This document shows, piece by piece, positions 1 through 7,036 of a stretch of 64,000 nt of DNA. The stretch comes from Methanoregula sp. GTDB lineage: Archaea; Halobacteriota; Methanomicrobia; Methanomicrobiales; Methanospirillaceae. Within the stretch, counting starts at the first letter, position 1; each line of letters starts with the position of its first letter. The translations under genes and the position numbers were made by a program. The notes under the pieces were generated by a model that ran no database searches, was not told the origin of the DNA, and saw only the letters and a list, made by a program, of their open reading frames with translations. The DNA lies in NCBI RefSeq assembly GCF_023227875.1, contig NZ_JALOCH010000002.1, positions 186,001 through 250,000 on the forward strand. Reading direction: 5' to 3'.

Positions 1-2
1 TC

Positions 3-221
3 GGGTGGTGTGTTACTTCTGACTCCGAAGACCCTCGGGTCTTCTCGTGTTTCGGGTCTGAAAACCCTCAACATGATGAAGGAAGGTTGCTCGTCTACAG
101 CGATGATCCGCTCATCTCCGAAGAGGTGGATGAGGATTCCTGGGTCCGGATACGTGACCGGATGCGGCGGGTGGATTATGTGATTGAGGGGCTGGTGGCG
201 GGGTTGATGGGGGAGGGGTGA
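3..221 (+). CDS. C-terminal fragment of an unrecognised protein (partial at window edge)
   Basis: A reading frame open from the window edge ends in TGA at 219-221. The last 48 codons encode an acidic, helix-like tail (DEGRLLVYSDDP near its start) and look coding. The first 24 codons lie inside a two-hairpin intergenic repeat (27-67), so the true gene may begin after it, or the repeat may have inserted into the frame. No family is recognised. Confidence 0.3.
   Translation, partial: GWCVTSDSEDPRVFSCFGSENPQHDEGRLLVYSDDPLISEEVDEDSWVRIRDRMRRVDYVIEGLVAGLMGEG
27..67. repeat. Two-hairpin intergenic element
   Basis: The first hairpin is GAAGACCC-TC-GGGTCTTC (27-44). It is followed by the linker TCGTGTTTC and a second hairpin, GGGT-CTGAAA-ACCC (54-67). 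This is the same layout as the elements at 14691-15130, 51460-51506, 58394-58440 and 59706-59751, with different arm sequences. Confidence 0.6.
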
Positions 222-273
222 GGAACAAACTCTTTTTCCCGGATGAGTCGGATTATCTTCAAATGCTGACGTT

Positions 274-729
274 ATGAAATGGGGGAGGACCGAGATTATC
301 CTTGCCTTCATCGGGGATGCGGTCCTGTTCCTGCCGCTCTTCGTATTCCTAAGGGTTCGTCAGGACCCGCAGGAGGAGGAGAACGAGTACGCGTTCTTCG
401 TCTTCCTGCCAAAACTGATTCAGCGGGAGATGCTGGCGGATGCGAATGCCGCTTCGAAGAATTGATGGAAATTCTTCTCACCCTCAAGGTCTGGCGACCT
501 TTCGGAGATCGAGGCGTTTGGGAAGAACGAACAGGTGAAGAAAGTGTTCTGGGTGATCTTTTCCGCGATCGCCGGTATTGTGCTTGCACGGGTTGTGGAC
601 CCGGCGACAGCTCAGCAGATTATTGGAATTATTACGGGGGTGGGGGGCTCGAGGGATCCGGCCCCCTCATCCTTCATATGCCGGATATATCCTGCATCCC
701 CGGGCCCGGAATCTGGTTTCGTGCACTGA
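274..729 (+). pseudogene. Small membrane protein gene interrupted by an in-frame TGA
   Basis: ATG at 274 opens a 63-codon frame with a hydrophobic N-terminal segment (residues about 8-27). It stops at TGA 463-465. The same frame continues directly after the stop and reads convincingly as protein: an acidic linker, then a second membrane segment (FWVIFSAIAGIVLARVV) starting near 544. This looks like one protein of about 120 residues with two membrane helices, broken by a nonsense codon. The tail beyond about 640 does not look coding. Alternatives are two separate small membrane proteins (274-465, and 535-729 from a GTG) or a sequencing error. Family unknown. Confidence 0.4.
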
Positions 730-983
730 TCTTCATGGTTTTCATCACGTGTAATTCGAGCAGGGGTATACGATGCCGGTTCATGATGTATGCTCCTCCC
801 GGGACCCCACGGTTCCAAAATGAACGGCGGGCTCCCGGGATTTGCCGATGATTAATGGAAACACGATATTATGCATCAACCTGAAATGTTCTTGAACCCA
901 CCGTTATTAATCGCTTTTTGAAATCATTTCATTGAATTTAAATAGGCATTGGTGGGAACTTTCATTATCCGACGTGTGAATGC

Positions 984-1100
984 ATGGAACTTCGGTTCAT
1001 GGTATATATCGAGGAAAAGGAGGAGTATGGACTGCCCTGCAACACCGGCAGCGACATGATCTTCAAGAAGATGTTCAAGCCAAAGATAAAAGGCCATTAA
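984..1100 (+). CDS. Possible 38-residue small protein
   Basis: ATG 984 to TAA 1098-1100 encodes a short acidic-then-basic peptide (MELRFMVYIEEKEEYGLP at its start, KPKIKGH at its end). It lies 46 bp upstream of the DUF364 gene on the same strand and downstream of an AT-rich stretch (900-965) that could hold a promoter. There is no clear ribosome-binding site. It could be a leader peptide or a remnant. Confidence 0.3.
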   Translation: MELRFMVYIEEKEEYGLPCNTGSDMIFKKMFKPKIKGH

Positions 1101-1146
1101 TTTTTTACTGCAATCACACGATCATCCAAAGTGGAAGGGAACCATC

Positions 1147-2118
1147 ATGTCAGCAATCAAGGGATCCGGGAATGATGTTCTTTCTGCAACCCTCAAACGG
1201 TTGTACGCCCTGTACCGTGAGAACCGGAAACGCCAGGGAACACTTCTCCGCATCGCGATAAAACCCCGGTGGAATGCCGTGATCGGTTCCCGTGACGAAT
1301 GCGGAATTGCTACAAACAGCGTTGATATCAATACCCTTTACGGGAGGGGAGGAGAACCCACGATCCGGACCCTGCGCATGCTCATCGGAAAACCTCTCTT
1401 CACTCTCGCTGAACAGGGAATCCTGTCGCAGGACCCCCTTGAACGATCGATTGGCATTGCCTGCATGAGCGCATTGTCCCAGAAATTTCTCGGGTGCAAT
1501 GGTATTCGCCGGCGCGGGTATCTCTCCCAATGCTGGAAGACCGGCGATGAGTTTATCCAGGATTTCCCGGCGATTTCACAGGTAATAACCCCGGACCAGA
1601 CCGTAGTTGTCGTAGGGTACGGAAGCCAGATTGCACCGATTCATACCTGTTGCCGCAAGATCCATGTTATTCATATCAATCCCCCGGAGACTCTTGAGAG
1701 CGTTCTGATTGATGATGAATGTACAGGCCTCCCGTCAGTAGTCGAGTACCATTCACCAGATGACAGCAAGAGGATACTTGGCGCTGCCGATGTAGTGCTG
1801 CTGAGTACGTCAACACTGGTGGATAACAGCTTTGATAGGCATATCAAGGCAGCAAAGAACGCCCGTGTTATCGGGATGTATGGGATTGGATCCTCGCTTA
1901 TCCCGGATGCCTTTTTTGAATATGGTGTGGATATGTTCTCATCGTTCCGTATTATCAATCCCTTGTCTTTTAACAACGCCATGGAAAACGATTACGACAT
2001 GGAACATTGCATGAAAATAACGCAGAAGCAGTACCTTATGATGCGGCCGAATGCCGATTTCGGGGGCTCCCCCCTGGAGGTAATCCTCCGGCATGCTGCT
2101 GTTCCGGGCGGGCACTGA
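1147..2118 (+). CDS. Putative heavy-metal chelation protein (DUF4213/DUF364)
   Basis: This 323-residue soluble protein has the layout of the DUF4213-DUF364 family: an N-terminal alpha/beta region (about 10-130) and a C-terminal Rossmann-like region with the TVVVVGYGSQ motif near residue 155. Family members are proposed to bind metal and often sit near nitrogenase or molybdenum genes, but no reaction is established. Cysteines occur at the centre (for example THTCCRK and DDECTG), consistent with metal binding. GGGAACC upstream of ATG 1147 gives a weak ribosome-binding site. It is transcribed alone and converges with the winged-helix gene at 2128-2436. Confidence 0.75.
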   Translation: MSAIKGSGNDVLSATLKRLYALYRENRKRQGTLLRIAIKPRWNAVIGSRDECGIATNSVDINTLYGRGGEPTIRTLRMLIGKPLFTLAEQGILSQDPLERSIGIACMSALSQKFLGCNGIRRRGYLSQCWKTGDEFIQDFPAISQVITPDQTVVVVGYGSQIAPIHTCCRKIHVIHINPPETLESVLIDDECTGLPSVVEYHSPDDSKRILGAADVVLLSTSTLVDNSFDRHIKAAKNARVIGMYGIGSSLIPDAFFEYGVDMFSSFRIINPLSFNNAMENDYDMEHCMKITQKQYLMMRPNADFGGSPLEVILRHAAVPGGH

Positions 2119-2127
2119 TCTTTCTCA

Positions 2128-2436
2128 TTACGGCAGGTTTTTCCCGGCTGTCTGCTCTTTGGGGTACGGTCTCCCGATATTCCGGTTATAATAATCAATT
2201 CCCTTGGAGGTTATGACAAACGTATTCCCGATCTTCTCCGTGGTCTTCCCGGCATTTGCAATGAGGCCGGCGTCCAGCAGGACCAGCAGGTGCTTAACAA
2301 GGTCACGGACATCCATATCGGAGAATGCATGATGGATTGCGCCGATGGTGACTGGTGTGGTTATATCTCCCTTGCCGAGGTTGAAGATGGCGGTCAGAAC
2401 CATTTCCTGGTCCCCGTTCAGTGTCATCAACAACAC
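2128..2436 (-). CDS. Winged-helix DNA-binding protein, hypothetical regulator
   Basis: This 102-residue protein is predicted to be mostly helical, with a helix-turn-helix core around residues 25-75 (IHHAFSDMDVRDLVKHLLVLLDAG) followed by a beta wing (IGNTFVITSKGIDYYN). That is typical of small archaeal winged-helix regulators. It converges with the DUF364 gene, leaving about 10 bp between stops. A specific family is not recognised. Translation could start at either of two close ATGs (residues 1 and 4). Confidence 0.6.
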   Translation of the reverse strand: MLLMTLNGDQEMVLTAIFNLGKGDITTPVTIGAIHHAFSDMDVRDLVKHLLVLLDAGLIANAGKTTEKIGNTFVITSKGIDYYNRNIGRPYPKEQTAGKNLP

Positions 2437-2469
2437 TTATTTCCGGAGTATATGTACCTTGATACCTGA

Positions 2470-2835
2470 GATCTCCCGGGCAATTCCCTGGCGGATTTTA
2501 CCCCCGGTCCGATACCCCTCCCTGCCCGGGAGACAGAGTGGCTGGAGTACTTCACGGAAGGTGTGGAGATCTCGCTTTCCCGGGTGAAAGAGCGGGTCCT
2601 GCGGCTCTCGTCCGATGAGCACCGGAAGGTGGCAGGAGGGCAGGTGGCTCTTACCGGGCAGCAGATGAAGATTATTGAGTACATCCATGCCCATGGTTCG
2701 GTGAAGAGTGGCGATCTGATGCGATTGTATGGCATTTCCCGGCAGGCCGCAGGTAAGGAGCTTATGCAGATGGTTGAGAACAACGTGATCCGTGTCGACG
2801 GGAAAGGACGTGCGACGCGGTACGTGATGGCATAA
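2470..2835 (+). pseudogene. C-terminal remnant of a Schlafen/AlbA_2-type (AAA_4) regulator
   Basis: The frame is open after TGA 2467-2469. It encodes TEWLEYFTEGVEISLSRVKE followed by a winged-helix domain (QMKIIEYIHAHGSVKSGDL, then a recognition helix with ISRQAAGKEL). This matches the C-terminal third of AAA_4/RecG-like ATP-dependent regulators. The large N-terminal ATPase part is absent and no good start exists except GTG 2563, so it is read as a truncated gene. A short standalone winged-helix protein (GTG 2563-2835, 90 residues) is the alternative. Confidence 0.5.
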
Positions 2836-2889
2836 GCGGGTTGTCGATTCGGTTGTCGATTTCCGGGCCGTGAGGATGTGCCGGAAATA

Positions 2890-3055
2890 TTAGTCTTTCC
2901 GGCATGTTTTTGGGATGTGCCGATAGGGTCGACAGGTTTTTTTTTAATTTTGTTTCGTATATCCTGCCGGATTGCATTTCCCCGGCCCCGGTTAAGCTGA
3001 TCCTCCGGCTTTTCCTTAAGAATATTTTCTTTCCGCATCTATTCCGGTTCCCCTG
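2890..3055 (+). repeat. Dispersed intergenic repeat, copy 1
   Basis: This copy shares with 3907-4056 the block TTTTTGGGATG.GCC.AT..GGTCGACAG and the block CCCCGGC..C.GTTAAGCTGATCCTC, followed by an AT-rich TATA-like stretch and a C-rich tail. It fills the roughly 300-bp gap between the AAA_4 remnant and vapC. No gene is seen in it. Confidence 0.55.
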
Positions 3056-3136
3056 TATGCACCCGCCCGGATCAATTCTGGTTTTACCTGTTTTTACGAA
3101 AGGCCGGGTCTTATCCACAGCAAGGTGTCCTTCCGG

Positions 3137-3574
3137 TTATCCCGGCCGGAACGGATTTTTTACCGTCAGCCAGGGTATTTTTGAGAAATGGGCATCCTCG
3201 GACCAGATCGTATCGATTCCCTGCTCCTGCATGGTGGCGACAAGGAGTGCATCCCAGAAATGTATGGTGCCGGCCCGGGAAATCCCGATGGCCCGGGTAA
3301 CCGTCCCGGCATCGTAACGGACAACCGTCCAGCCGTCGAACGCGATGATGTCCTCGATGAACCGGGTAATAATCTCATCCGGCAGCGGGTGTTCCATCTT
3401 CTCCCGTGTAACAACGGCAAATTCGGCAAGATTCTGGACCGAGACTGCAAGAGCCTCCTCGTTTTTGAAGACCCGTGCAAGAAGCCTGCGTGCGGCCTCC
3501 CGTTTCTCCGGGACGCCCGTATCGAATGCATAGCAGAGGATATTCGTATCCACGAGTGCGGGTTTACCGGTCAT
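3137..3574 (-). CDS. vapC: PIN-domain ribonuclease toxin VapC
   Basis: This 145-residue PIN domain carries the acidic residues expected at its metal site: Asp in LVDTNILC (residue 9), Glu in NLAEF, Asp in HFWDALL and Asp in WSEDAHF. VapC toxins cleave tRNA or rRNA until neutralised by VapB. ATG 3574 was chosen because it overlaps the end of the upstream antitoxin gene by 11 bp, the usual vapBC coupling. A longer frame runs upstream to 3712 but is out of register with the antitoxin gene and is not expected to be used. Confidence 0.88.
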   Translation of the reverse strand: MTGKPALVDTNILCYAFDTGVPEKREAARRLLARVFKNEEALAVSVQNLAEFAVVTREKMEHPLPDEIITRFIEDIIAFDGWTVVRYDAGTVTRAIGISRAGTIHFWDALLVATMQEQGIDTIWSEDAHFSKIPWLTVKNPFRPG

Positions 3575-3803
3575 AGAGATCCTTTCGTTCTGAATAGCGA
3601 CGTTTCCCGAAATTGTACCCGGTGTCCAGGAGGGCCAAGGCGTCCCGTGCGATCTCTTCCTGCGTCTCGTGATGCATCCAGAATTCAAGGGCCTGCGTGG
3701 TTGCTTCCCCAAGAGATCCTTTCCTTGTGCCTAGTTTCTTTTTGACGATCTCCCGGAATTTTTCTTCCGTGGAGTTTTCGATGGTGAGAGTGATGGTGCC
3801 CAT
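3564..3803 (-). CDS. vapB: VapB-type antitoxin
   Basis: This 79-residue protein is the first gene of the vapBC pair. It begins with a short beta strand and helix (MGTITLTIENSTEEKFREIV) and continues with a helical region that is likely to wrap the toxin. Antitoxins of this class bind their own promoter. The gene starts 6 bp from a perfect 9-bp inverted repeat (3809-3852) that brackets the promoter, as expected for autoregulation. The exact DNA-binding fold (AbrB, RHH or other) cannot be read with certainty. Confidence 0.75.
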   Translation of the reverse strand: MGTITLTIENSTEEKFREIVKKKLGTRKGSLGEATTQALEFWMHHETQEEIARDALALLDTGYNFGKRRYSERKDLYDR

Positions 3804-3808
3804 AGTAT

Positions 3809-3852
3809 TACGTAGATTTTTTATTTATTTAAATAATTGTTTTATCTACGTA
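3809..3852. promoter_or_regulatory. vapBC promoter with bracketing inverted repeat (candidate operator)
   Basis: TACGTAGAT at 3809-3817 and ATCTACGTA at 3844-3852 are perfect inverted arms. Between them lies the AT-rich TATA-like sequence TTTATTTAAATAA, read towards vapB. Initiation about 25 bp downstream would give a leaderless or near-leaderless mRNA beginning at the VapB start codon. The arms are likely binding sites for the VapB/VapBC complex (inference). Confidence 0.6.
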
Positions 3853-3906
3853 TACCCGGTTTGTGTCCCGTGATCCGGGAACACGGTTTTATTCTTGGTT
3901 TTTCTG

Positions 3907-4056
3907 CTAGTCGCGTTTTTTTGGATGGGCCAATGAGGTCGACAGTTTTTTGTACACGATACCCCGGTAGGACTGCCCCCCATCTTACCCCGGCGTCTGT
4001 TAAGCTGATCCTCATTCGTCCCCATAAAAATATTTCCCAGCACCACTTTCCCCAGG
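3907..4056 (+). repeat. Dispersed intergenic repeat, copy 2
   Basis: This copy is homologous to copy 1 in its left half (GGTCGACAG block) and to copy 3 in its right half (CATAAAAATATTTCCC followed by CACCAC). The AT-rich ATAAAAATATTT stretch could be a TATA box. It runs straight into the relic of a PKD surface protein at 4058. Confidence 0.55.
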
Positions 4057-4336
4057 TACCCCTGCGCCAACCGCCACACCCGTCCCGACCCCGACAGAGA
4101 AACTGAAGGTTCGGATCACCCCGTGGCCGACACAGTCAGCACCGGGATCTCCTGCGAATGGCGATGGCAACGGGGTCGCCACCGCAGAATCCGTCATGGC
4201 CTCAGGCAGCAGCTCCGTGTTCTGGAAGAACCCCTTCATCCTCGCTGCCGAGACTATCGCCGCGATCGCAATCCTCACGACAAGTATTGCCGCATATGTC
4301 AGACGCAGGAGACGTGGGCGCGACCCGCTCAGGTAG
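4028..4336 (+). pseudogene. Relic C-terminus of a PKD surface protein (stalk plus membrane anchor)
   Basis: The frame 4058-4336 reads as a Thr/Pro stalk (PTATPVPTPT), then LKVRITPWPTQSAPG, a linker, a membrane helix (AAETIAAIAILTTSIAAYV) and an Arg-rich stop-transfer tail ending DPLR-stop. It is nearly identical to the last 95 residues of the intact gene at 7462-11841. All N-terminal domains are missing and there is no start codon, so this is a deletion remnant of a second copy of that gene. Confidence 0.8.
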
Positions 4337-4344
4337 GATTATAC

Positions 4345-4497
4345 GTGACACACCCTCTTTTTTCCGGGCGGGCACTCGTTGCACTCGTATGCGGGGCCGT
4401 CGGCATCGCTGCGGATTGGGTTTTATTGTCGTCTACATCAGACCAGGCCCCGGTTACAACAAAGATTATCCATTTAAGGTTCGAACAAGTACAATAA
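4345..4497 (+). pseudogene. Relic signal peptide of a seven-PKD-type secreted protein
   Basis: GTG 4345 follows the relic anchor with the same spacing context as GTG 11838 in the intact locus. It encodes VTHPLFSGRALVALVCGAVG, matching the signal peptide of the intact 638-residue protein. The frame then diverges (about 30 unrelated codons) and stops at 4497. Together with 4028-4336 it shows that both genes of the locus once existed here and were reduced by internal deletion. Confidence 0.7.
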
Positions 4498-4513
4498 CCC
4501 AAGGGGGAAGACC

Positions 4514-4714
4514 ATGCACCTGAAAGTTGTGATTACCAAAGGCGAAGATGGATGGTTTGTTGTAACGGTCCCTACCCTTCCCGGTTGTATCTCGCAGGGC
4601 CGGACAATCAGGGAAGCAAAACAAAATATCCGGGAAGCGATCTCCCTGTACCTTGAACCTGATGAGGATATCCTCCCGGGAAAAGGTGCACGGGTTATCG
4701 AGGTTGCTGTGTGA
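4514..4714 (+). CDS. hicB: HicB-type antitoxin
   Basis: This 66-residue protein carries the HicB signature: a beta strand, GWFVVTVPTLPGCISQGRT, then the amphipathic helix IREAKQNIREAISLYLE. It is the short form, without a separate DNA-binding domain. The stop overlaps the GTG start of hicA (GTGTGA), so the pair is translationally coupled. AAGGGGGAAG at 4500-4509 is a strong ribosome-binding site. Confidence 0.85.
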   Translation: MHLKVVITKGEDGWFVVTVPTLPGCISQGRTIREAKQNIREAISLYLEPDEDILPGKGARVIEVAV

Positions 4715-4941
4715 AGAACCTCCCGGTATTATCCGGCAGCGATGCAATCCGGGTATTGACCCGGGCGGGATTCTCATTTGTACGCCAGAAGGGTAGTCAT
4801 GTCCGTATGAAAAAGCAACTGTCGGACACTACCCTCAATGTTACTATTCCTCTCCATGATGAACTCGACCGTACAACACTTCGTTCCATCATCAAAGCGG
4901 CGGAACTTTCTGAAGAGGAGTTCCTGAAACTTCTGGAATGA
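4711..4941 (+). CDS. hicA: HicA-type mRNA interferase toxin
   Basis: This 76-residue protein has the double-stranded RNA-binding-like HicA fold. It includes the conserved GFSFVRQKGSHVRMKK segment with the catalytic His (SHV) and the LHDELDRTTLRSIIKAAEL helix. GTG 4711 overlaps the hicB stop codon. HicA cleaves mRNA and is inhibited by HicB. Confidence 0.88.
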   Translation: MKNLPVLSGSDAIRVLTRAGFSFVRQKGSHVRMKKQLSDTTLNVTIPLHDELDRTTLRSIIKAAELSEEEFLKLLE

Positions 4942-5001
4942 TTCATTCCTTTTGCTCCTGTCCCCGGCTGGTGTCCCCCGGTATCCTTCCGGCTCTACGC
5001 C

Positions 5002-5142
5002 ATGAATCCAATCTATTGGGCTGATATTACCGTTCCGGAAATCTTTCGAGATCCGGATCCGAAACAACTTCCCCGGTTGCGTGAACTTCCTGAAGAGTAT
5101 TTCCTGGCAAATTATTCCCACTATATCCGCAGGCCTGAGTAG
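5002..5142 (+). CDS. Hypothetical 46-residue protein
   Basis: ATG 5002 to TAG 5140-5142 encodes a proline- and charge-rich peptide (MNPIYWADITVPEIFRDP at the start) with coding-like composition. It follows hicA by 60 bp on the same strand. It may be a small real gene or the tail of a decayed one. No family is recognised. Confidence 0.35.
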   Translation: MNPIYWADITVPEIFRDPDPKQLPRLRELPEEYFLANYSHYIRRPE

Positions 5143-5235
5143 GCTTACCCGGGAGGATGATACCGATAACCATTTCCTGAAATCCGGTATGCGAAAAGAA
5201 TGTATTATACTAAAGGCAAATAGTGGATAAGTGTC

Positions 5236-5451
5236 ATGTCGTTATCTGAGTCGATCGATGAAAAAATCCGCATCCTGCCTCCGGATTTACGTGAGGAAGC
5301 AATTCATTATATTGATGCACTTGTGAAACGTTCGAAACAGATGCCTTCCAGAACATTTCGGTTCGTTTCCGAGGGCACACTCCCGGAATTCAGTTCCCGG
5401 TTTTCATCGGTGGATCTCCAGCACGAGGCTCTTCTCTGGCGGAGCACCTGA
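5236..5451 (+). CDS. DUF2281/VapB-like antitoxin
   Basis: This 71-residue protein starts with an amphipathic helix typical of DUF2281 antitoxins (IDEKIRILPPDLREEAIHYIDAL). A short linker follows and then a C-terminal segment that would contact a PIN toxin. Its TGA overlaps the ATG of the PIN gene that follows (TGATG). A TATA-like stretch (GTATTATACTAAAGG) lies just upstream. The partner toxin is frameshifted, so this antitoxin may now be orphaned. Confidence 0.65.
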   Translation: MSLSESIDEKIRILPPDLREEAIHYIDALVKRSKQMPSRTFRFVSEGTLPEFSSRFSSVDLQHEALLWRST

Positions 5452-5853
5452 TGTACCTTCTCGATACCAATATTTTCCTTCTAATATATCCTGAAACGTG
5501 ACCGCCTTGAAGAAGTCCGCGGGTTTTTCCATCGTGCCGATCTCTCACGTCTGTATGTAAGCGATTTTTCTCTCCATACCCTGGGAGTGATCTTTCTTAA
5601 GGCGCACAAACCACAGGATTTTTTGCAATTTGTCAATAGGAGGTTCCTCGCATCCGGGATCCGCATTCTCCCTCTTTTACCCGAAGATTACCAGTTGCTT
5701 ACTGATGTCTCAACCCGGTATCGTCTCGATTTCGATGATGCCTACCAGTATGCGGTAGCAGAGAAGCATGCACTCTCTGTCGTCAGTTTCGACCGGGATT
5801 TTGATCGTACTGATAAGGGACGGAAACTACCGGGCGATCTGTTCCGGGAATAG
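5451..5853 (+). pseudogene. vapC: VapC PIN toxin inactivated by a frameshift
   Basis: ATG 5451 begins MYLLDTNIFLLIYPET, a normal PIN start, but the frame meets TGA at 5499. From about 5491 the +1 frame continues as LKRDRLEEVRGFFHRADLS and runs through the rest of a PIN domain, including LDFDDAYQYAVAEK and SFDRDFD, to the stop at 5851-5853. One indel lies between about 5481 and 5491. The full product would be about 133 residues. The downstream part has an internal ATG (5587) but would lack the first catalytic Asp. Confidence 0.75.
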
Positions 5854-5889
5854 GATTGTATTTTCATAACAATACCGGGTTGCACTCAT

Positions 5890-5968
5890 TCTCGCCCCGG
5901 CGCCGGTTTAATTGATACATGAACTGCCCTATAAAAATCTTCCCTGCACCACATCCCCCGGCGCTCCT
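5890..5968 (+). repeat. Dispersed intergenic repeat, copy 3
   Basis: CGCCCCGGCGCCGGTTTAAT, CTATAAAAATCTTCCC and the CACCACATCCCCC tail align with the right half of copy 2. The left GTCGACAG half is missing. CTATAAAAAT is TATA-like. The sequence after it (CTCCTGCGC) resembles the start of the surface-protein relic at 4058. Confidence 0.45.
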
Positions 5969-6067
5969 GCGCGCACCACTCGTCCGGCCGGCAATCCGGG
6001 TCATTATATTGCATAATTTTTGAAACAAATGTATATTTTCGTTTTTTGTTCAGTCGATAAATATATC

Positions 6068-6152
6068 ATCTCATATGAGATCAAGAGATATTTAGTTAAC
6101 AATTTGAAAAATTAATTACAAATTGTTAACGCTCGCAGGGCGGTGTCCTGCG
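6068..6152 (+). promoter_or_regulatory. Palindrome, 12-bp inverted repeat and leader hairpin before the secreted-protein gene
   Basis: ATCTCATATGAGAT (6068-6081) is a perfect 14-bp palindrome. GTTAACAATTTG (6095-6106) and CAAATTGTTAAC (6119-6130) are perfect 12-bp inverted arms separated by an all-A/T loop. CGCAGG/CCTGCG (6134-6139/6147-6152) forms a hairpin right before the GGAGG ribosome-binding site. This suggests a regulator-bound promoter and a structured leader; the regulator is unknown. Confidence 0.55.
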
Positions 6153-6166
6153 TGGAGGTATAGTCT

Positions 6167-7036
6167 ATGACAAAACAAGCACACATGAACAGATTGTGGT
6201 GGATGGCCTCGGCGGTCGTCCTCCTCTTTGTCGCTGCGGCGGTTGTGCCGGTGGCGGCGGTTGAGTGGCCTTCGAATAACAAAACGTTCATTCCAGTTAA
6301 TGACATTCGGTTTGACAATTTCAGTGATGGAACGTATTATTTCAACCTGTCAATTATGACTACAGATGCATCGGCGAAAGCAATTCACATTACAGACAGC
6401 CCAACCAACTTCCCAGGTGGAGTCTATACCAAGACGACGGTTGGTCCCGATACATTCTATGTCTCGGACACCGGAGGTCGGGGAGGGCAGGACGATATTA
6501 TCCTGATGGTTGCAATTAACAGTACCAACCAGACGGATATCAATAACTTCGGAATCAATATCACTACAAATGGATATCAGTGGATACCGCAATCAGGAGG
6601 AATACCTGATGAGGTAGATCCTGAAGCTGATTACGTAAATCCGCTAAATGCAAAACCATATAATTCTGGACATTACTTGACTGGCAGTGATATTCAACAG
6701 GACTGGAAATTTGCACCCCAAACGGATTATCCCATCTACAACGGCCAGATTATGTCAAGTGAGCAGAAATTCAAGATGATACTGATAGATACCAAGGTGG
6801 GGACAATTAATGGGACTTGGTATAATGAGACATATACTCCACAAGCTCTAGAAAACAATGGGTTCACAAAAATCACTTATGAAATAACCAGTAATCCATC
6901 GAGTGATGCATTAATCGCTTTCAATGTCTATGCGTGGAACGAGCAAGCAGCACAGGCACCCAATGCGGTCAACTGGATCAACAAAGTGTTAAGTACCTCG
7001 GGTACGGCTCCAAGTGGCTGGAAAGTTGATCTATAA
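6167..7036 (+). CDS. Secreted protein with one copy of the shared surface domain
   Basis: This 289-residue protein has an N-terminal signal peptide (hydrophobic residues about 12-31, cleavage near AAVEW). One domain of about 230 residues follows. The same domain occurs twice in the product of 7462-11841, once in that of 22249-24009, and in permuted form in that of 18699-19505. Diagnostic segments are AIHITDS, TFYVSDTGGRGGQDD, DYPIYNGQ, KMILIDTKVG and IAFNVYAWN. There is no membrane anchor, so it is probably released or held by another surface protein. GTGGAGGTATAG before ATG 6167 is a good ribosome-binding site. No enzymatic function is apparent. Confidence 0.75.
   Translation: MTKQAHMNRLWWMASAVVLLFVAAAVVPVAAVEWPSNNKTFIPVNDIRFDNFSDGTYYFNLSIMTTDASAKAIHITDSPTNFPGGVYTKTTVGPDTFYVSDTGGRGGQDDIILMVAINSTNQTDINNFGINITTNGYQWIPQSGGIPDEVDPEADYVNPLNAKPYNSGHYLTGSDIQQDWKFAPQTDYPIYNGQIMSSEQKFKMILIDTKVGTINGTWYNETYTPQALENNGFTKITYEITSNPSSDALIAFNVYAWNEQAAQAPNAVNWINKVLSTSGTAPSGWKVDL

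Noticed and set aside
463..465. Selenocysteine or pyrrolysine recoding
   Set aside because: The codon is TGA, not TAG. Selenocysteine is confined among methanogens to Methanococcales and Methanopyrus as far as known, and no SECIS-like hairpin was seen nearby.
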